Of a DNA stretch of 64,000 bases, positions 1 through 12,058 are shown piece by piece. Both the position numbers and the translations under genes were made by a program. The stretch's first letter is position 1, and every line of letters starts with the position of its first letter. The stretch comes from Heliocidaris erythrogramma (Eukaryota > Echinodermata > Echinoidea > Camarodonta > Echinometridae), in NCBI GenBank assembly GCA_025617745.1, contig CM046869.1, positions 5,852,244 to 5,916,243 on the forward strand. The letters are read 5' to 3'. The notes beneath the pieces were generated by a model. That model was not told the DNA's origin. It made no database searches and saw nothing but the letters and a program-made list of their open reading frames with translations.

Positions 1-712
1 ATGTTAGTCTGTTGCCTCACTCTTAACTTCGTGTATGGTATTATTTTGATGAAAAATGCAGCGTTAAAAAAATAAAGGAATCAGTCACTTGTAAACAAAA
101 TAAGACGCCATTGTATTTTCAGCTGCTTGCACCGGGGCATGTTCGGCGTTTCAAGAGGGAACGAATACCATCCTGCTATTATTCGGAGGGCTTTTCAATT
201 TGAAAGTGGGGTTTATTTCATTGATCATTGACCCTTCTCCTATGTATTTACAATCAAAAGGTTTTAGCTATCAGAATCAGTTTCACTTTCCCTTTATAAT
301 GGTGTGAAATAAGGTCATGTTTAAATACACCAAACTCTTTATAATTTGATAAATAATTGCATTGCAATTACGTTCATTCATTATAGGACGTCGTCTGCTT
401 AAGCAGGATCGATCCCGAGTGTGACGACATCAAAACATCGCTATATTTCTGGCGAATCCTCGGATATTCCAGATGCTGAGAAGAGCTTTTTATTTGTGTT
501 GTTTTTATAACCACTAGATACGCAGTTGACATAAAACTTATACGATTGCCATCTGTAAGCTTCCCAGTTTCTAGTGATACATTAATTGCCATATTTGTGA
601 TTTTCTTTGAATATCTACTTTAAGAGTGTTTGGTCCAGGGCAGAGTTCAAAGGAATTTGGTTGGTGTAGGATAGATTGGCCAGAGAGCATGATGTGTGCA
701 CCCAAACACCCG

Positions 713-740
713 CCCCCCCCCCCCCCCCCCCCCCCCCCCC
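713..740. repeat. poly(C) run
   Basis: 28 consecutive C. It is one of many long G/C homopolymers in the window and could be a sequencing or assembly weak point. Confidence 0.95.
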
Positions 741-1839
741 AACCCCTTATAGTATCATTGGCATGGTGCAACATGTTCTCCTCACTGTCTTTACGCCTAA
801 GCTAATCTGTGTATTAGCATTATGTTTGGTACTCCTAAGCTACTCTGTGACATAGAGGGAACATGTAAAGTCTTTATGTTAGCAATTATGTTTGGTAATT
901 GAGTTGTAATTACAAACCTTTGTCAAGACATTAAAAAAATTACAATTGATTTGACAACATTCATACAATAAATGGACACCATTATCACTGTGTTCAGTGC
1001 ATTCTACTTTTATTCCAAAGATCTTGGTTTTAAAAATATTTACAAGGTTTAGAAACATACATAAACAAGGTACCTATGTGACCAAAAGACATGAAATTTA
1101 CTCTTACTGTAAGGGTAACTAGGTTTAACTAAATTGATTGCACAGTGAATAATACACTGCTTTTCATATTTTTTTAAATTACACATCTGTGTAAAAAGAT
1201 GATACTTTTATATCACTATTTGTGCAAATATAGGAAATTAATTTTAAAGGTGAATTATACCATACTGACTAAAAGGTGATAAACTACATCACATAGAACA
1301 GTCTCAATTCTGGATATTTCATGCAGCATTCATAGCAGTAAAATGAATGTTGTGCCATTGTAATAAAACAGTTATTTGTTGGCGATTGGTTCAGAGTTCT
1401 GGAAAAGAAAATGCAGTTCAAAAGAAATTGACTTATGTTTATTTGTATATCATGTAGTAGATGGACTATGTTTTTAACCAGCCAGAAAGAAATAAACTAA
1501 CAAAAAACTTCTAGAAATCTGATCAATCATCTCATCTATTTTCATACTTAATGAAATACATTTCATTAAGTCTATTAAAAGCCTGAAACATCTCGATCAA
1601 AATCCATCTACATGTATTTCTAAATATACCTCTAAAATAAATACCCATATTAATCCAGCTTCACCACAGTGACAATATCAATTAAAATTCCCAATAATAT
1701 GCAATAAACTACACATGTAATCTATTATACAAAAACAAACAGAGATATATATACCTATACACACACCATTCATAAGATCCATTCATACCATACAGTGCAA
1801 TGATGAAATGGGTTGGCACTTAGATGTGGAAGATGTGAA

Positions 1840-1973
1840 TATCAAACTAAGAACATTTACAGTGAATTCTATTATACTATCAGAAATCACTACATTCTAT
1901 AATCAAACAAAGAACATTTACAGTGAATTCTATTATACTATCAGAAATCGCTACATTCCATAATCAAACAAAA
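1840..1973. repeat. two-copy tandem duplication, 61-bp unit
   Basis: The segment containing GAACATTTACAGTGAATTCT recurs with a 61-bp period (starts near 1851 and 1912), followed by the same TATTATACTATCAGAAATC text in both copies. Only a few bases differ, so the duplication looks recent. Confidence 0.9.
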
Positions 1974-3630
1974 GCACAGCCTGATGAAACATACATTATT
2001 TCATACACAATATAACAACCTGGAAATCCACATATAAGCACTGTACAATATACTTGTACATCACTATCAGACCTAAATGTTGGACTTTAACCCCCAAAGT
2101 TCTACAGGTCACAAAAAAATAATAAAATAAGACCTGCATTACGTACTACCTGTCTATTACAACCCACTTTTCAATTTGGTTTCCTTTGAACTGACTGTCT
2201 CATTACAACAATGCACTTATGTAATCTGTACATAATGAACACCTGCAAACAAAGACTACTTAATTTCTAATCTTCATGTATACAGGTTTGACTGTATGTT
2301 GTTTACAATGTTCCTTACCAGCCAACAGCTAATAATGCCAATACTTAACCCTTCCATGCCACCAGATTTTTGAGCAATTGTCCAAAATGAACTTTCACGA
2401 GTAGAATATTAACTTTCAATGAAATTTTTCTTGAGCAAACTGGGCAAAGATATATTGCATAGGAATAAGCATTATATTGAAGGCACAGGTTTCTGTATGA
2501 GGAAGAAAATTCAAGCCATTCGCAGCCTAAAAAAGCTGTTCAACACTCAAATTTTGGGGCAGGATTAGCCACCCACGGCATGGTAGGGGTTAAGGACCTT
2601 AGACATGAAGTCACATTGCAGACTATGCCACAGAGGATTTATGCCTCATCAAATAGCACATAGAATAGCGCACTAACTTATTTAAAACACTGGGTGTCTT
2701 GACTCCAATATCACCAAATTATCTACTAATTTATAACTTTTTTTTTCCAACTACAGACCATGATATTATCTTGCTTATATCAGGAATCTTGTTATACTGG
2801 AGCTCTTCATAACAAGCTTGGTAGTGCATAATATCTTAGGGCTCAAAATAGGTGTTTTAACATAAGTTTCTCCCTGAAACTAAATACAAATACATGTACA
2901 TGTATAAACAAACAAACGAGTAGTACAGCTTTTCTTATGTTCAACAAAAATGAGGACTGTCAACATGTTAAAGTGCTCTAGAAATCATCTTACCTTGTCA
3001 ATTTCATAATTTTTATCCAGTATAAATGCCCAGCTGCTACAGGAATGTATTAATTACTTACATTTTCTGAGTTACAAATTCTATATTTTGGATACATTGA
3101 ATTTCAAATAGTTTATACATTAAATGACTGAATGAGTCGAGAGTTTTGCAAATATCAACTAGTCAACTAAAAACAGAAAGGATTTTTAACTGAATCTATA
3201 AAATTCAAAGCTTAAAGGTTATATAACAACCATATGACATATATGAAAGTAATACCTGGGCTGATAAACATTTACAATGTATGTAGCTCAACAGAGTAAT
3301 GGGACCACACAAAAAGGAAATTTTATATATTTTATAAACTGTATCATGTCACAACAGCATGAATGCTAATGCTCCATAATCATATTGTTCTTTCCATGCT
3401 ATGCAAGCTGGCAATATCTGAAAAATATTCTGGAATAATCTGTAGATTCAAAGTAGGTACCTAGACAACCTGTGCATATCAATCCCAATTTCTTTAAATC
3501 CTCCTCCTGAATACATAATACTAGAAATCGATGGAAATCGATACTAAACATTTCCTTCCATTTCTATAAAACTTTCTCTAATTGGCTAAAATTAATATAA
3601 TTTCTGTTTGCAAACAAAGATAATTATATC

Positions 3631-3686
3631 TTTGAAGGTAGAGGTTTGCATGGTGGTACTGATAACGTGGAGAAGGTTTACGGTTC
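3631..3686 (+). repeat. dispersed repeat fragment shared with 60991-61046
   Basis: A 56-bp stretch starting TTTGAAGGTAGAGGTTTGCA and continuing through GATAACGTGGAGAAGG is repeated at 60991-61046 with about three mismatches. The related text GAAGG-GTTTGCATGGTG also occurs at the left end of the 8.6-kb insertion near 42588. I read these as ends of one retroelement family, possibly Penelope-like; the family name is inference. Confidence 0.7.
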
Positions 3687-5043
3687 AGATAATTATGTTG
3701 ATATTCCTAAATTAACCATCACAAAGTTAACCCTACAGCTATATACAAAAAGTGAAATTTGTGACCTTCACACTATATTATCATTGGTTTATTTTCATAT
3801 GTAAAGATGTACTATACAAATAACAACACATAATGCAGCAAAATTAACTTTTAATAACTTTGAGGAAATATATTCCTGTTTTTTTTATAATATTTCATAC
3901 CAAGAGCAATATTCCCTGAAAATCAATAAATTGCTGAAAAACTTATTTTTACTCTTTTGATGAAAACAGATATTCTGGCCACTATTCACCCTCAAGGTTC
4001 CCCCTATCTACATGTATGTATACACAAGTAACTTTACTTGAAATATTTCAGAAAAAATGAATCTTTAAATTACCATTTTAAAAAATTGCAAAGTCCAAGA
4101 GGACATAACAAACATTCATCAAATCTACGGTAAATCTATAACAATATTTACTCACATATTTGAAAAACTGCAACATCATATTAGAGATAGAGAAACAAGA
4201 TATTTGTGATAGCTTTAAATCTCTTTCTCAATACTATAACAGTTTTAACACATGAATCAACAGTATGACTCTGATTGGAACTAGCCATAGTAATAAGCAT
4301 TATAACACAACTGTAATGCATTTTGAAACTAAAAATTTTACACATTTTAATCCATAAATGTTTTAATGTAACATTAATTTATCACAAAGCATATCTATTT
4401 TTGCTAGATATTTTTTACCATAAAAATCTACTCACTGATTATCATCATAAACCCAAAAATATTCATATCAAATATGTCATCACTCTGGATATATTGTTCA
4501 GCATAACCCCTGAAAAAGACATACATGTAGTTTGACCTTACAAACACTTTAATTCATTTCCTGTTCTTCTCTTAGCAGATTTCCCCAAATTTTATTTGTT
4601 TTTTAATTGTAGAACAGTTATTTTGTTTCAGAAAAAAGTGTCAGTACTACACTTCAGTTGTGTTTTTGCAATGATAGACAACTTTAACCTTCTAGAGCTA
4701 GCTTTAATATTGTGTTGAATAATACACAATCCACATATATAACTGAACACTTGTAAAGACCTTCATGCTGTACATATATTATTCTTGGTAAACAAAGAAT
4801 GTCAGTATTAATATCAGTATTAACTTATCATACTAACATTATCATACAATGCCAGTTCTACACCCACCAAATCAGAATAAACAAGATTAAAAAAAAAATC
4901 ATGAAAACAAGTGAATGATAAAAAAATCACTCAAATTTTGCAACAAAATCATTTGGCAATTCACATGAGCTAATCAACCATCCAGCTTTGGGACAAAACA
5001 AACACTTGCTTCAAGTTGTAACTATTCTAAGAGACATGTACAC

Positions 5044-5148
5044 TTACACGACATGTATGGAATGGGTGACAAATTTGTTCATATACCTCTTCTTAAAACA
5101 CAATGGACGATGAGATTGCACTCTCCGGATATAAGGCTTCACACACTG
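5044..5148 (-). CDS. candidate terminal coding exon, unidentified
   Basis: On the minus strand a long CT-rich tract ends in CTCCTCAG, a good 3' splice site. It is followed by 34 open codons (beginning QCVKPYIRRV, ending THSIHVV) and a TAA. Codon third positions are varied, unlike the AT-rich surroundings. I do not recognise the peptide. No other exon of such a gene could be assigned between here and the ATF6 3' end, and the CT tract is a plain microsatellite, so a chance acceptor is possible. Confidence 0.2.
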   Translation of the reverse strand, partial: QCVKPYIRRVQSHRPLCFKKRYMNKFVTHSIHVV

Positions 5149-5150
5149 CT

Positions 5151-5153
5151 GAG

Positions 5154-5186
<33 letters not shown>

Positions 5187-5230
5187 AGATCAACAGAGAA
5201 AGAGAGAGAAAGAGGGAGAATGAGGGGGGG
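5151..5230. repeat. GA-rich microsatellite and poly(G) run
   Basis: GAGAGA repeats with interruptions, then a run of G near 5224-5232. The minus strand of this tract provides the polypyrimidine stretch in front of the candidate exon at 5044-5148. Confidence 0.9.
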
Positions 5231-5589
5231 GGGTTAAAGAAAAAAAAATATTTATTTATACACTTAAATATATTATAGAGAAAAACGATGCACTTTGATT
5301 CTACATCAACATAACGATTTGGGGGTGACAAAACCTTGTATCTCAAAAAAGTTAAATGTTCAGGAGAGTGAAAAAAACAAGGGTGCCATAACACTAAGAA
5401 ATGGGATTGTCTTCCCTTTGACATGCCACAGTGGCTTCATTTTTCGAGTGAGAAAGCTGGGATTTGGACAGGATATCACTTAACTGATTATCTGAAGATT
5501 AACACAAAACAGTAAGTTTTATCACCCCACCAATAATAAGCTATACAACATACTGATATGCATATCAAATTGGAGAGATATGGAAAGAA

Positions 5590-5800
5590 TAGAATAGTAA
5601 GTTAAAGAGACAGACACACAGAGACTACACTGTAAGAGACAGAGATGGAGAAACACAATAAGATAAGAAGGAAAGTGACAGAGAAAGAAGAAAAGACAGA
5701 GACGGAAGCGTATGGAAGAAAAACATTAAGAAAAAAGAGAAACAGAAATAGAGAGATGGCAACAGAGAGAAAGAGAGAGATCTATAAGAAATGCAACTTT
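5590..5800. repeat. purine-rich low-complexity DNA
   Basis: AGAGACAGA, GAAAG and AGAGAG type sequence over about 200 bp. The minus-strand open frame across it is only a Ser/Leu/Phe-rich translation of the repeat. Confidence 0.8.
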
Positions 5801-5992
5801 CATAGAACAAAACAATAATAATACAGCAATGTATACTGAAACTGGGACTCCTGCAACAAAAATCTTTCAAAAGTTGTTAACAGTCATTTTTGCAAAATGC
5901 AAACATTCAGTGTTGTGATTAAATGGATTTGTTGCATGGAACTGAACCACTTGCAAAATTTGCAAAAACTGCCATTTCTACAATACATGTAG

Positions 5993-8310
5993 ATATAGAT
6001 ATAGATATAGATATAGATAATTTATTGTCATGTCATATCAAAAATATAACATAAAATTTGTTTTCAGACTTTTCTTTCACATACAAAATATACAAAAGCA
6101 AGACATAGAGTATACATATTCATTTGCACAGAAGTAATAAATACATGTAAATACTATACACAAGGTTAACGCCTCCGATATCACAGCCCTAACCCTAACC
6201 CTATCGTTCTGGCCTTTTACCCCAAATTAATCATGTTCATAAACTTATATATAGTCCACAAAAAAGTTCAGTTTCAGCCTCCTTACTTAACCCTTGACCC
6301 CTGACTTTATGAAAATGTTAACATACCTCGGCGTCACTACATGGCGGGGCATAAAAGAAAAAAAAACATGATAAACATGAAATAAATAGTAAATAAATAG
6401 TATAGGAACTGGCATTAAATTAAAACTTAAAAACTATTTCTTAACACAACAAATTTAGATCACCTTCTAACCTGCTTATTATATGCCAACGATGCCCATA
6501 TCAAAAATGACTTCCTGTACCTCTCTGTTCTCAGTTTAGGTAGTATAATTCGTCCAGATCTGGCATTCAGAGCCATTTCTTCATGCAGAGGATGAGAAAC
6601 ATCCTTCAAAATACTATGCAGCTTATCCAACACAGCAGAGTGTACTATATCTTCGAGCTGAGGCAGGGGAGTTCCTATGATTTTGCTTGCTTGTTTCACC
6701 ACCCTTGTGACTTGGAGTTTACTCCTTTCTGTGAGTCCATTAAACCATACAATTGAACAAAAAGATATCACAGACTGTATGACACTCTGATAAAACAAAA
6801 CTAGAGTCTGACATTGTACATTAAAACGCTTAAGCTTCCGAAGGAAGAACAGGCGCTGATTTCCTTTAGTCTGAACTTTCCTCGCATTTTTTTCCCATTT
6901 CAGCTTATTATCTACAATCACTCCCAAGTACTTATATTCCTCCACTTGAGCAATGGCATCATCCTTGATAACTAGGGGTTGATGATCCACTGTAGAAACC
7001 CTACGAAAATCAATAATTAACTCTTGAGTTTTCTTAGTATTTAAAACTAATGAAGTTTTCTCACTCCAAGTCACAAAGTTGTTGACCCAGTCCCTATATT
7101 CTCTTTCATCATTGTTTCTAATCAAGCCAATAATACAAGAGTCATCAGCATATTTGATAATATGGCAGGATGAGGCAGATGTAGATCTAAAGTCACTAGT
7201 AAGCAATGTAAAAAGCACAGGAGACAACACACATCCCTGTGGTGCTCCTACACTGATGTTCCTAACCTGAGAGAACAGTTCACCAATTCGCACCTGTTGT
7301 TTCCTCTCAGTCATGAAGCTGCATACCCAAAGGGACAAATGAGGATTCACTTTCATGACCCTGTGCATCTTTTCAACCAAGTACTGAGGCACAATCGTAT
7401 TAAAGGCAGATGAAAAATCTACAAAGAGTACTCGGGCATAGGTTTTGGCCTGTTCTATGTGTTTAAAAACAGTATGTGTTAAATATATAATAGCATCCTC
7501 AACACTTCTTTTGTTTTTGTAGGCAAACTGAAGTGGGTCCTGAAATTCTTTTGTCTGACTAATCAGCATCTCCTTAACAATTTTCTCAAAACACTTCATA
7601 ATAATGGGAGTGAGGGAAACAGGTCTAAAATCATTTAAAACAGTTGGTTTTGTTATCTTTGGAATGGGAATAATTGTGGCAGATTTCCAAATGCTAGGAA
7701 CATAAGATATATCCAACGACCATTGAAAGAGTGTATGATACACTCCAGAAAGCTGTTGGGCACACACCTTCATAAGCTTCCCTGAAACATTATCAGGACC
7801 TGTGGATTTATGAACTTTAATCGATTCCAAAATGCTCCCGACTTTCTCTGGTTTTACAAATAACCTACAACTGTCAGAGAGAGCCTTTTGTATGTCACTC
7901 CGACATTGGGAAAAGCCCGCTTCATGATCTTGACTGTCAAACCTACTATAAAAGTCATTCAGGGCTTCTACAAAGTCAGATACATTATCTCCAAGAATAA
8001 CATTTTTCTTATTACTCATATCAAACCCTGTTATTAACTTTAAACCTTTCCATGCTTCTCTTGGGCTCCCTTCCTGAAATTTCTTATCTACTTTTTCTCC
8101 ATAACTGTGTTTCTTACTCTGCACATGTTTCTTAAAGGCTTTATCTATTTTCTTTACTAATTCAATGTCATTGTTCTGAAAAGCAGTCACTTTTTGTTTT
8201 ATGTAATCTCTGCAACTTTTATCCACCCAGGGTTTGTTATTTGCATACCGTTTAAACGTTTTCTCGTGAACAATCAAGTCCTCGCAGAATCTGATGTACC
8301 CTGTAACTAA
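5993..8310 (-). mobile_element. 5'-truncated CR1/L2/Rex-like LINE with hexamer tail
   Basis: A non-LTR retrotransposon on the minus strand. It contains an intact-looking reverse transcriptase frame (6460-8313), then about 450 bp of 3' UTR, and ends with ATGACAATAAATT followed by roughly five ATCTAT-type units at 5993-6026 instead of poly(A). Tandem-repeat tails are typical of CR1/L2-like LINEs. The endonuclease domain that should precede the reverse transcriptase is missing, so the copy is 5' truncated near 8300. A run of three CCCTAA units at about 6186-6203 lies inside the 3' UTR. Confidence 0.85.
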
Positions 8311-8313
8311 CAT
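6460..8313 (-). CDS. LINE reverse transcriptase (617-codon open frame)
   Basis: RNA-directed DNA polymerase of a non-LTR element, acting in target-primed reverse transcription. The frame begins in the linker that normally follows the endonuclease (NNKPWV at residues 25-30). RT motifs in order: STGPDNVSGK at 170-179, FRPVSLTP at 229-236, FVDFSSAFNT at 297-306 (catalytic Asp), GAPQGCVLSP at 356-365, and the YADD box at 388-391 (two catalytic Asp). No internal stop, so the copy is young or the frame has been kept by chance. The ATG at 8313 is probably not the native start, since the element is 5' truncated. Assignment to CR1/L2/Rex1 is by motif style only. Confidence 0.85.
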   Translation of the reverse strand: MLVTGYIRFCEDLIVHEKTFKRYANNKPWVDKSCRDYIKQKVTAFQNNDIELVKKIDKAFKKHVQSKKHSYGEKVDKKFQEGSPREAWKGLKLITGFDMSNKKNVILGDNVSDFVEALNDFYSRFDSQDHEAGFSQCRSDIQKALSDSCRLFVKPEKVGSILESIKVHKSTGPDNVSGKLMKVCAQQLSGVYHTLFQWSLDISYVPSIWKSATIIPIPKITKPTVLNDFRPVSLTPIIMKCFEKIVKEMLISQTKEFQDPLQFAYKNKRSVEDAIIYLTHTVFKHIEQAKTYARVLFVDFSSAFNTIVPQYLVEKMHRVMKVNPHLSLWVCSFMTERKQQVRIGELFSQVRNISVGAPQGCVLSPVLFTLLTSDFRSTSASSCHIIKYADDSCIIGLIRNNDEREYRDWVNNFVTWSEKTSLVLNTKKTQELIIDFRRVSTVDHQPLVIKDDAIAQVEEYKYLGVIVDNKLKWEKNARKVQTKGNQRLFFLRKLKRFNVQCQTLVLFYQSVIQSVISFCSIVWFNGLTERSKLQVTRVVKQASKIIGTPLPQLEDIVHSAVLDKLHSILKDVSHPLHEEMALNARSGRIILPKLRTERYRKSFLIWASLAYNKQVRR

Positions 8314-9357
8314 ATATGATAAACAAGGAAAAACAAAGAGAACTCAAAATACTTCATGGAATCCATACAAGTGATATCAAGGCAAATCTTTTTATATTGC
8401 ACAGCTGAAAACTTACAAGCAGTGCACTGACTGCAGTATTAAATGACCATTAATGATAAAGCTGTACAAAAAGTAAATTGTGTTTATGGCGACATACTGA
8501 AACCATTTTTAAAGCTGCATTAGACTGAGTTGCTTCCCTACTAATAATAATCAGGTGTGCTGTCTGTCATTTGCAACTGTTGAAATAGACAGCTACAGCC
8601 CACCAGACTGACATGTTGGTCAAGTGGGCCTTCTGAAAACTTTTTTGAGGGTTCACTACATCAAACATTGTTGGGCTGTCGATTTTGTGGGTTGCCAGTC
8701 TACTACGATGTCCCAAAATGGACAATAAAACAAAATCAGTCCATGGGTGGTATTCTGATAATTATTATATATTTTATTTTAAGGAAGAGTTATTTTAATT
8801 GTCCCAACAAATCTAAATGACAAATCATTGGCTAATGTGCAAAAAAAAAAAAAAAAAAAACATCTGCAAAGACTAATGAAAAGGCATGACAATCAAAATC
8901 AATTCACTTCACAAGAAAAGCCTGAAAATAAGCTATGGACAAAATAATTTTTGAAGAAAACTACATGTATGCGAGGAATTTATATCGGGCATTTTCAGGC
9001 TTTAGTGTTTAAGAGACACTGAACAGTGCTGTGCATTAATTGCAAATATTTTTGTCAATAATTTACAGAATGGAGCCTCGTCACGTATTAAAATTGCACA
9101 CACATTCCACATACATGTATGTGATAGAGAACCCATAATAATAGGGTAAATCATGAGCCACTGCAAAAAGCTGACAGTGTCATTAAAGTTGCCTTAAACT
9201 GGTAGAATATGATCAGCGCCATCTTATAGTCATTCCTAAGATTATAATTACAGATTAGTTGCATTATATTAACGACTGGCTTTAAATATAAGCACATTTT
9301 GTATTTCAAATTATTACTGTTGACTGGCAAATGTAGAAAATGGCCCAGAAGTACAGT
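8314..9357. other. AT-rich spacer, no gene seen
   Basis: About 1 kb with no recognised coding signal. It contains a poly(A) run at about 8840-8859. Confidence 0.5.
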
Positions 9358-10105
9358 TTAACCCTAATAGGACCGGGGGGGGCGGATTCCGCCCCCCCCC
9401 GACGTTTCGCGTAATATGTTCGCATCGCGAAAAGCAGTCACCACGCCGCTTCACTACTTTTTTCTTTCAAGTCTTGCGCAACTTTTGAGACCAAATTTGT
9501 GATGTCCGCGCATGCGGTTCCGGAGTTACGCAACATTTCGTAAGTGCATGTCAGACCCAAAATTGCTCAAAAACGTGATTTTGTGTACAAATCCAATGCA
9601 AATTGTGTTTCCAGCTAAAATTCATAAATGTTTCATTATTTTTACTTTTACTGTTTAAAAACAATTAATTTTATGTTGTTTATGATTAAAATAGTGTCGC
9701 CGACGAATTCCATCGAAAAAACAATAAAAAACAAAAAGTCGAAAAACAAAGAAATACATAAGAAATTAAAAAAACAATAAAATACATAAGAAAAAAAGGA
9801 TTTTACCCAATTTTTTTTTTGGTTTATTTGATCAGAATCTGACAAAGAGTCTCTATACAAAAAATTAGCAGTTTTGGGGCTTTATTTAATTAATTAGAGC
9901 AAACCATTAATTTTATGCATAAATTAGCATAATTAATTAGTTATGACATTTTTCGGAGAAATTGACTATACAGTTTTGTAGATTACGTGGTCGGCGACGT
10001 GTGTGCCGATTTTCGTTGCGAATGTGCGTTGGACGGCCGAGATCTTAGGGGGGGGCGGAATCAGCTGTGAGATGGGTCTAAATAACCCGGCTCTATTAGG
10101 GTTAA
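9358..10105. mobile_element. piggyBac-like MITE with TTAA target duplication
   Basis: A 740-bp element (9362-10101) flanked on both sides by TTAA (9358-9361 and 10102-10105). The ends are inverted repeats: CCCTAATAGGACCGGG on the left and CCCGGCTCTATTAGGG on the right. TTAA duplication plus CCC termini is the hallmark of piggyBac-type elements. G/C-rich blocks (GGGGGGGCGGA) sit just inside both ends and the interior is AT-rich. No transposase frame is present, so it is non-autonomous. Confidence 0.75.
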
Positions 10106-10366
10106 GCTTCTACAAGGGAAACTGGTGCATAATGGGAAAATGATGCAAAGACATTTTCCAAATTCTGTTTAAAGGAGATTCAGTTTAAGGCATAAAACCA
10201 TAGAGCTGTGAATCTATACATCTTCTTTCAACCTTCATCTGTGAAGCTCCAAATGATGCACAGGATAGCGGTACAACTTCCCCACTGACATAAATGTAGG
10301 TCACTAAATAGACATGCAAAGTGCATGTATGTAAACCAACACTGCTCACAGCTTTCCACATGCATG

Positions 10367-11682
10367 TACAGTCAAACCTGTCTATAGCGGCCACCGAAGG
10401 GAAACGGAAAAAGTGGCCGCTATAGACAGGTGGCCGCTATAGACAGGTCGGCGGCCATTTTTATTTTTTTGCACATACACTGTTACACGCAACAAAGTTA
10501 GTGTACATGCATCCATATATATATCACTTAGGAAAACAAGCTATAGATCAACAGATTTGACGTATAACATGTCATATGATATATAAATGCTAAAATAATA
10601 TGCTTTGTTGTCAATAAATGAGAAAAACAATAGATATACGAGCAATCTGTGTAAAATGAATTTTCCCTCAAATTACCACGTACGTACCACCCGCGGTAGA
10701 CTGCTTTTCTTGACTTTTATAGTCTAAAAACGATGTCTAATCATGCTTTTGCTTCCTGTCAAAAAATTACAATAATAAGTTTATCTTTTGAATAAAATCG
10801 TGCAATCAATTTTCATTCAATAAATATTTGCCTTTTGAATGGTTTAAAAGAAGTTTTAACTGTTTTTGAGAACAGGCGATAGAAGGTGCTCGCTTGCATT
10901 CGTCGAAAGTGCGAACGTCGACAATGGCCTGGATCGCCGGTGGACGATCCGAGTCGAGTTTTCACGCCGTTTTTCAGCAGGACAATCTCTCGTACATGAA
11001 ATTGTTATTATTGATCTTTAAAAAAAATAATACTTGGGTAGTATTTTATTATTTTCACTTTCTAAAAAAAATCACTCCTTTATTATTTTTTTCAAAAGTT
11101 TTAACGCTTTAAAAATTTTTTTTTATAAATCTTTTAAAAATAAAAAAATTATATTGAAGTGTACGAGCCTGCGCTATTGCGCAATGGCGATCAATATCAA
11201 TGCAATGCCGACCGCTATAGCTTAGGAGAACAATACAACTAAAGTGTAGGGGATTGCAGCTGGATGGTGCGAAGATTACGTAAACGAACAATACTAGTGC
11301 TTAATTCTTACTAAAAAAGACTTTTAATCTCTAATTAGTCGGCAATGTGGTGAAACTATTAGATCTTCATGGCCATTGTAGAATCTATTCACGACGTTTG
11401 TGTGAGAGTGTGACTGAGCTAGGACTCGGTAAACACATCGCACCTATGGCAAAAACTACTTTTTTGTGCACGAAGCTACGGCTCGACTCGATAATAGTGG
11501 CCGCTATACGCGGTCAGATATTGTCCGAGGGATACATAATGGGTGGCCGCTGGCCGCGTTAGGCAGGTGACCGCTATATGCAGGGTCTACAACACAGTAA
11601 TTTCCTGCGGGGGATTTTTTGGTGGCCGCTATAAGCAGGTGGCCGCTATAGACAGGTGGCCGCTAAGACAGGTTTGACTGTA
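10367..11682. mobile_element. pogo/Tigger-like non-autonomous DNA transposon
   Basis: A 1312-bp element (10369-11680) between TA dinucleotides. Both ends read inward CAGTCAAACCTGTCT followed by an AGCGGCCACC block, the left and right versions differing by one base. The CAGT..AACC start and the TA target are typical of pogo/Tigger members of the Tc1/mariner group. Subterminal copies of GTGGCCGCTATAGACAG occur two or three times at each end. The interior has no transposase motif that I can see; the open frame at 10894-11112 is unrecognised. Confidence 0.75.
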
Positions 11683-12058
11683 TTAAACCAAACCACTGGT
11701 TCGACACTTGCTCTGTAGTGCAATCAAATATTTATAAGCTAGAGAAAGAGTGAAAGTCTTGCCTGATTTATTTTCTTTTTCACATTATTTGTAAGCAGTC
11801 AGGAAGACGGTGACTACAGATATAAGGTGCATAAATACAAAATGAGAAACATTTTGTTTGTAATTTATTGTAAATCTAGGCCACCAAACCGGTGTACTAG
11901 CCATCAGAAAGCAAAATCAATCAAATCTGGTTGCCCTTTTGGGCATCGTCAATTTTCAGTTAGTGTCAAGCAATGACTAAACCTGCCTTGATAATGATTC
12001 CATCATTTTCTATTTTTACAGTACCCTAAAATAAACAAAGTAAAATAACTTACATTGA
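11683..12058 (-). other. ATF6 3' UTR and polyadenylation region
   Basis: Downstream of the ATF6 stop codon. Minus-strand AATAAA signals occur at 11864-11869 and 11767-11772 (read as TTTATT on the plus strand), which would give a 3' UTR of roughly 200-300 nt. A GTAAGT directly after the stop could act as a donor, but the nearest acceptor would leave an intron of only about 26 nt, so I treat it as unused. Confidence 0.5.

Larger units (their letters stand above)
1..5040. other. AT-rich DNA without a recognised gene
   Basis: About 5 kb with no open frame that I recognise. It holds a 28-base poly(C) run at 713-740, a 61-bp tandem duplication at about 1840-1973, a short dispersed repeat at 3631-3686 and many ACATGTA words. 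A minus-strand AATAAA (TTTATT at about 1011-1016) could be a polyadenylation signal for a long 3' UTR, if the candidate exon at 5044-5148 is real. That link is inference. Confidence 0.5.

Noticed and set aside
124-303. Plus-strand open frame after a TTTTCAG near the window start
   Set aside because: No recognisable peptide in any of three frames and no matching donor or second exon.
6186-6203. Telomere-like CCCTAA units
   Set aside because: Only three units, inside the LINE 3' UTR; no sign of a telomere or an interstitial array.
12027-12054. 3' UTR intron directly after the ATF6 stop
   Set aside because: The GTAAGT and TTTATTTTAG sites are only about 26 nt apart, too short for an animal intron.
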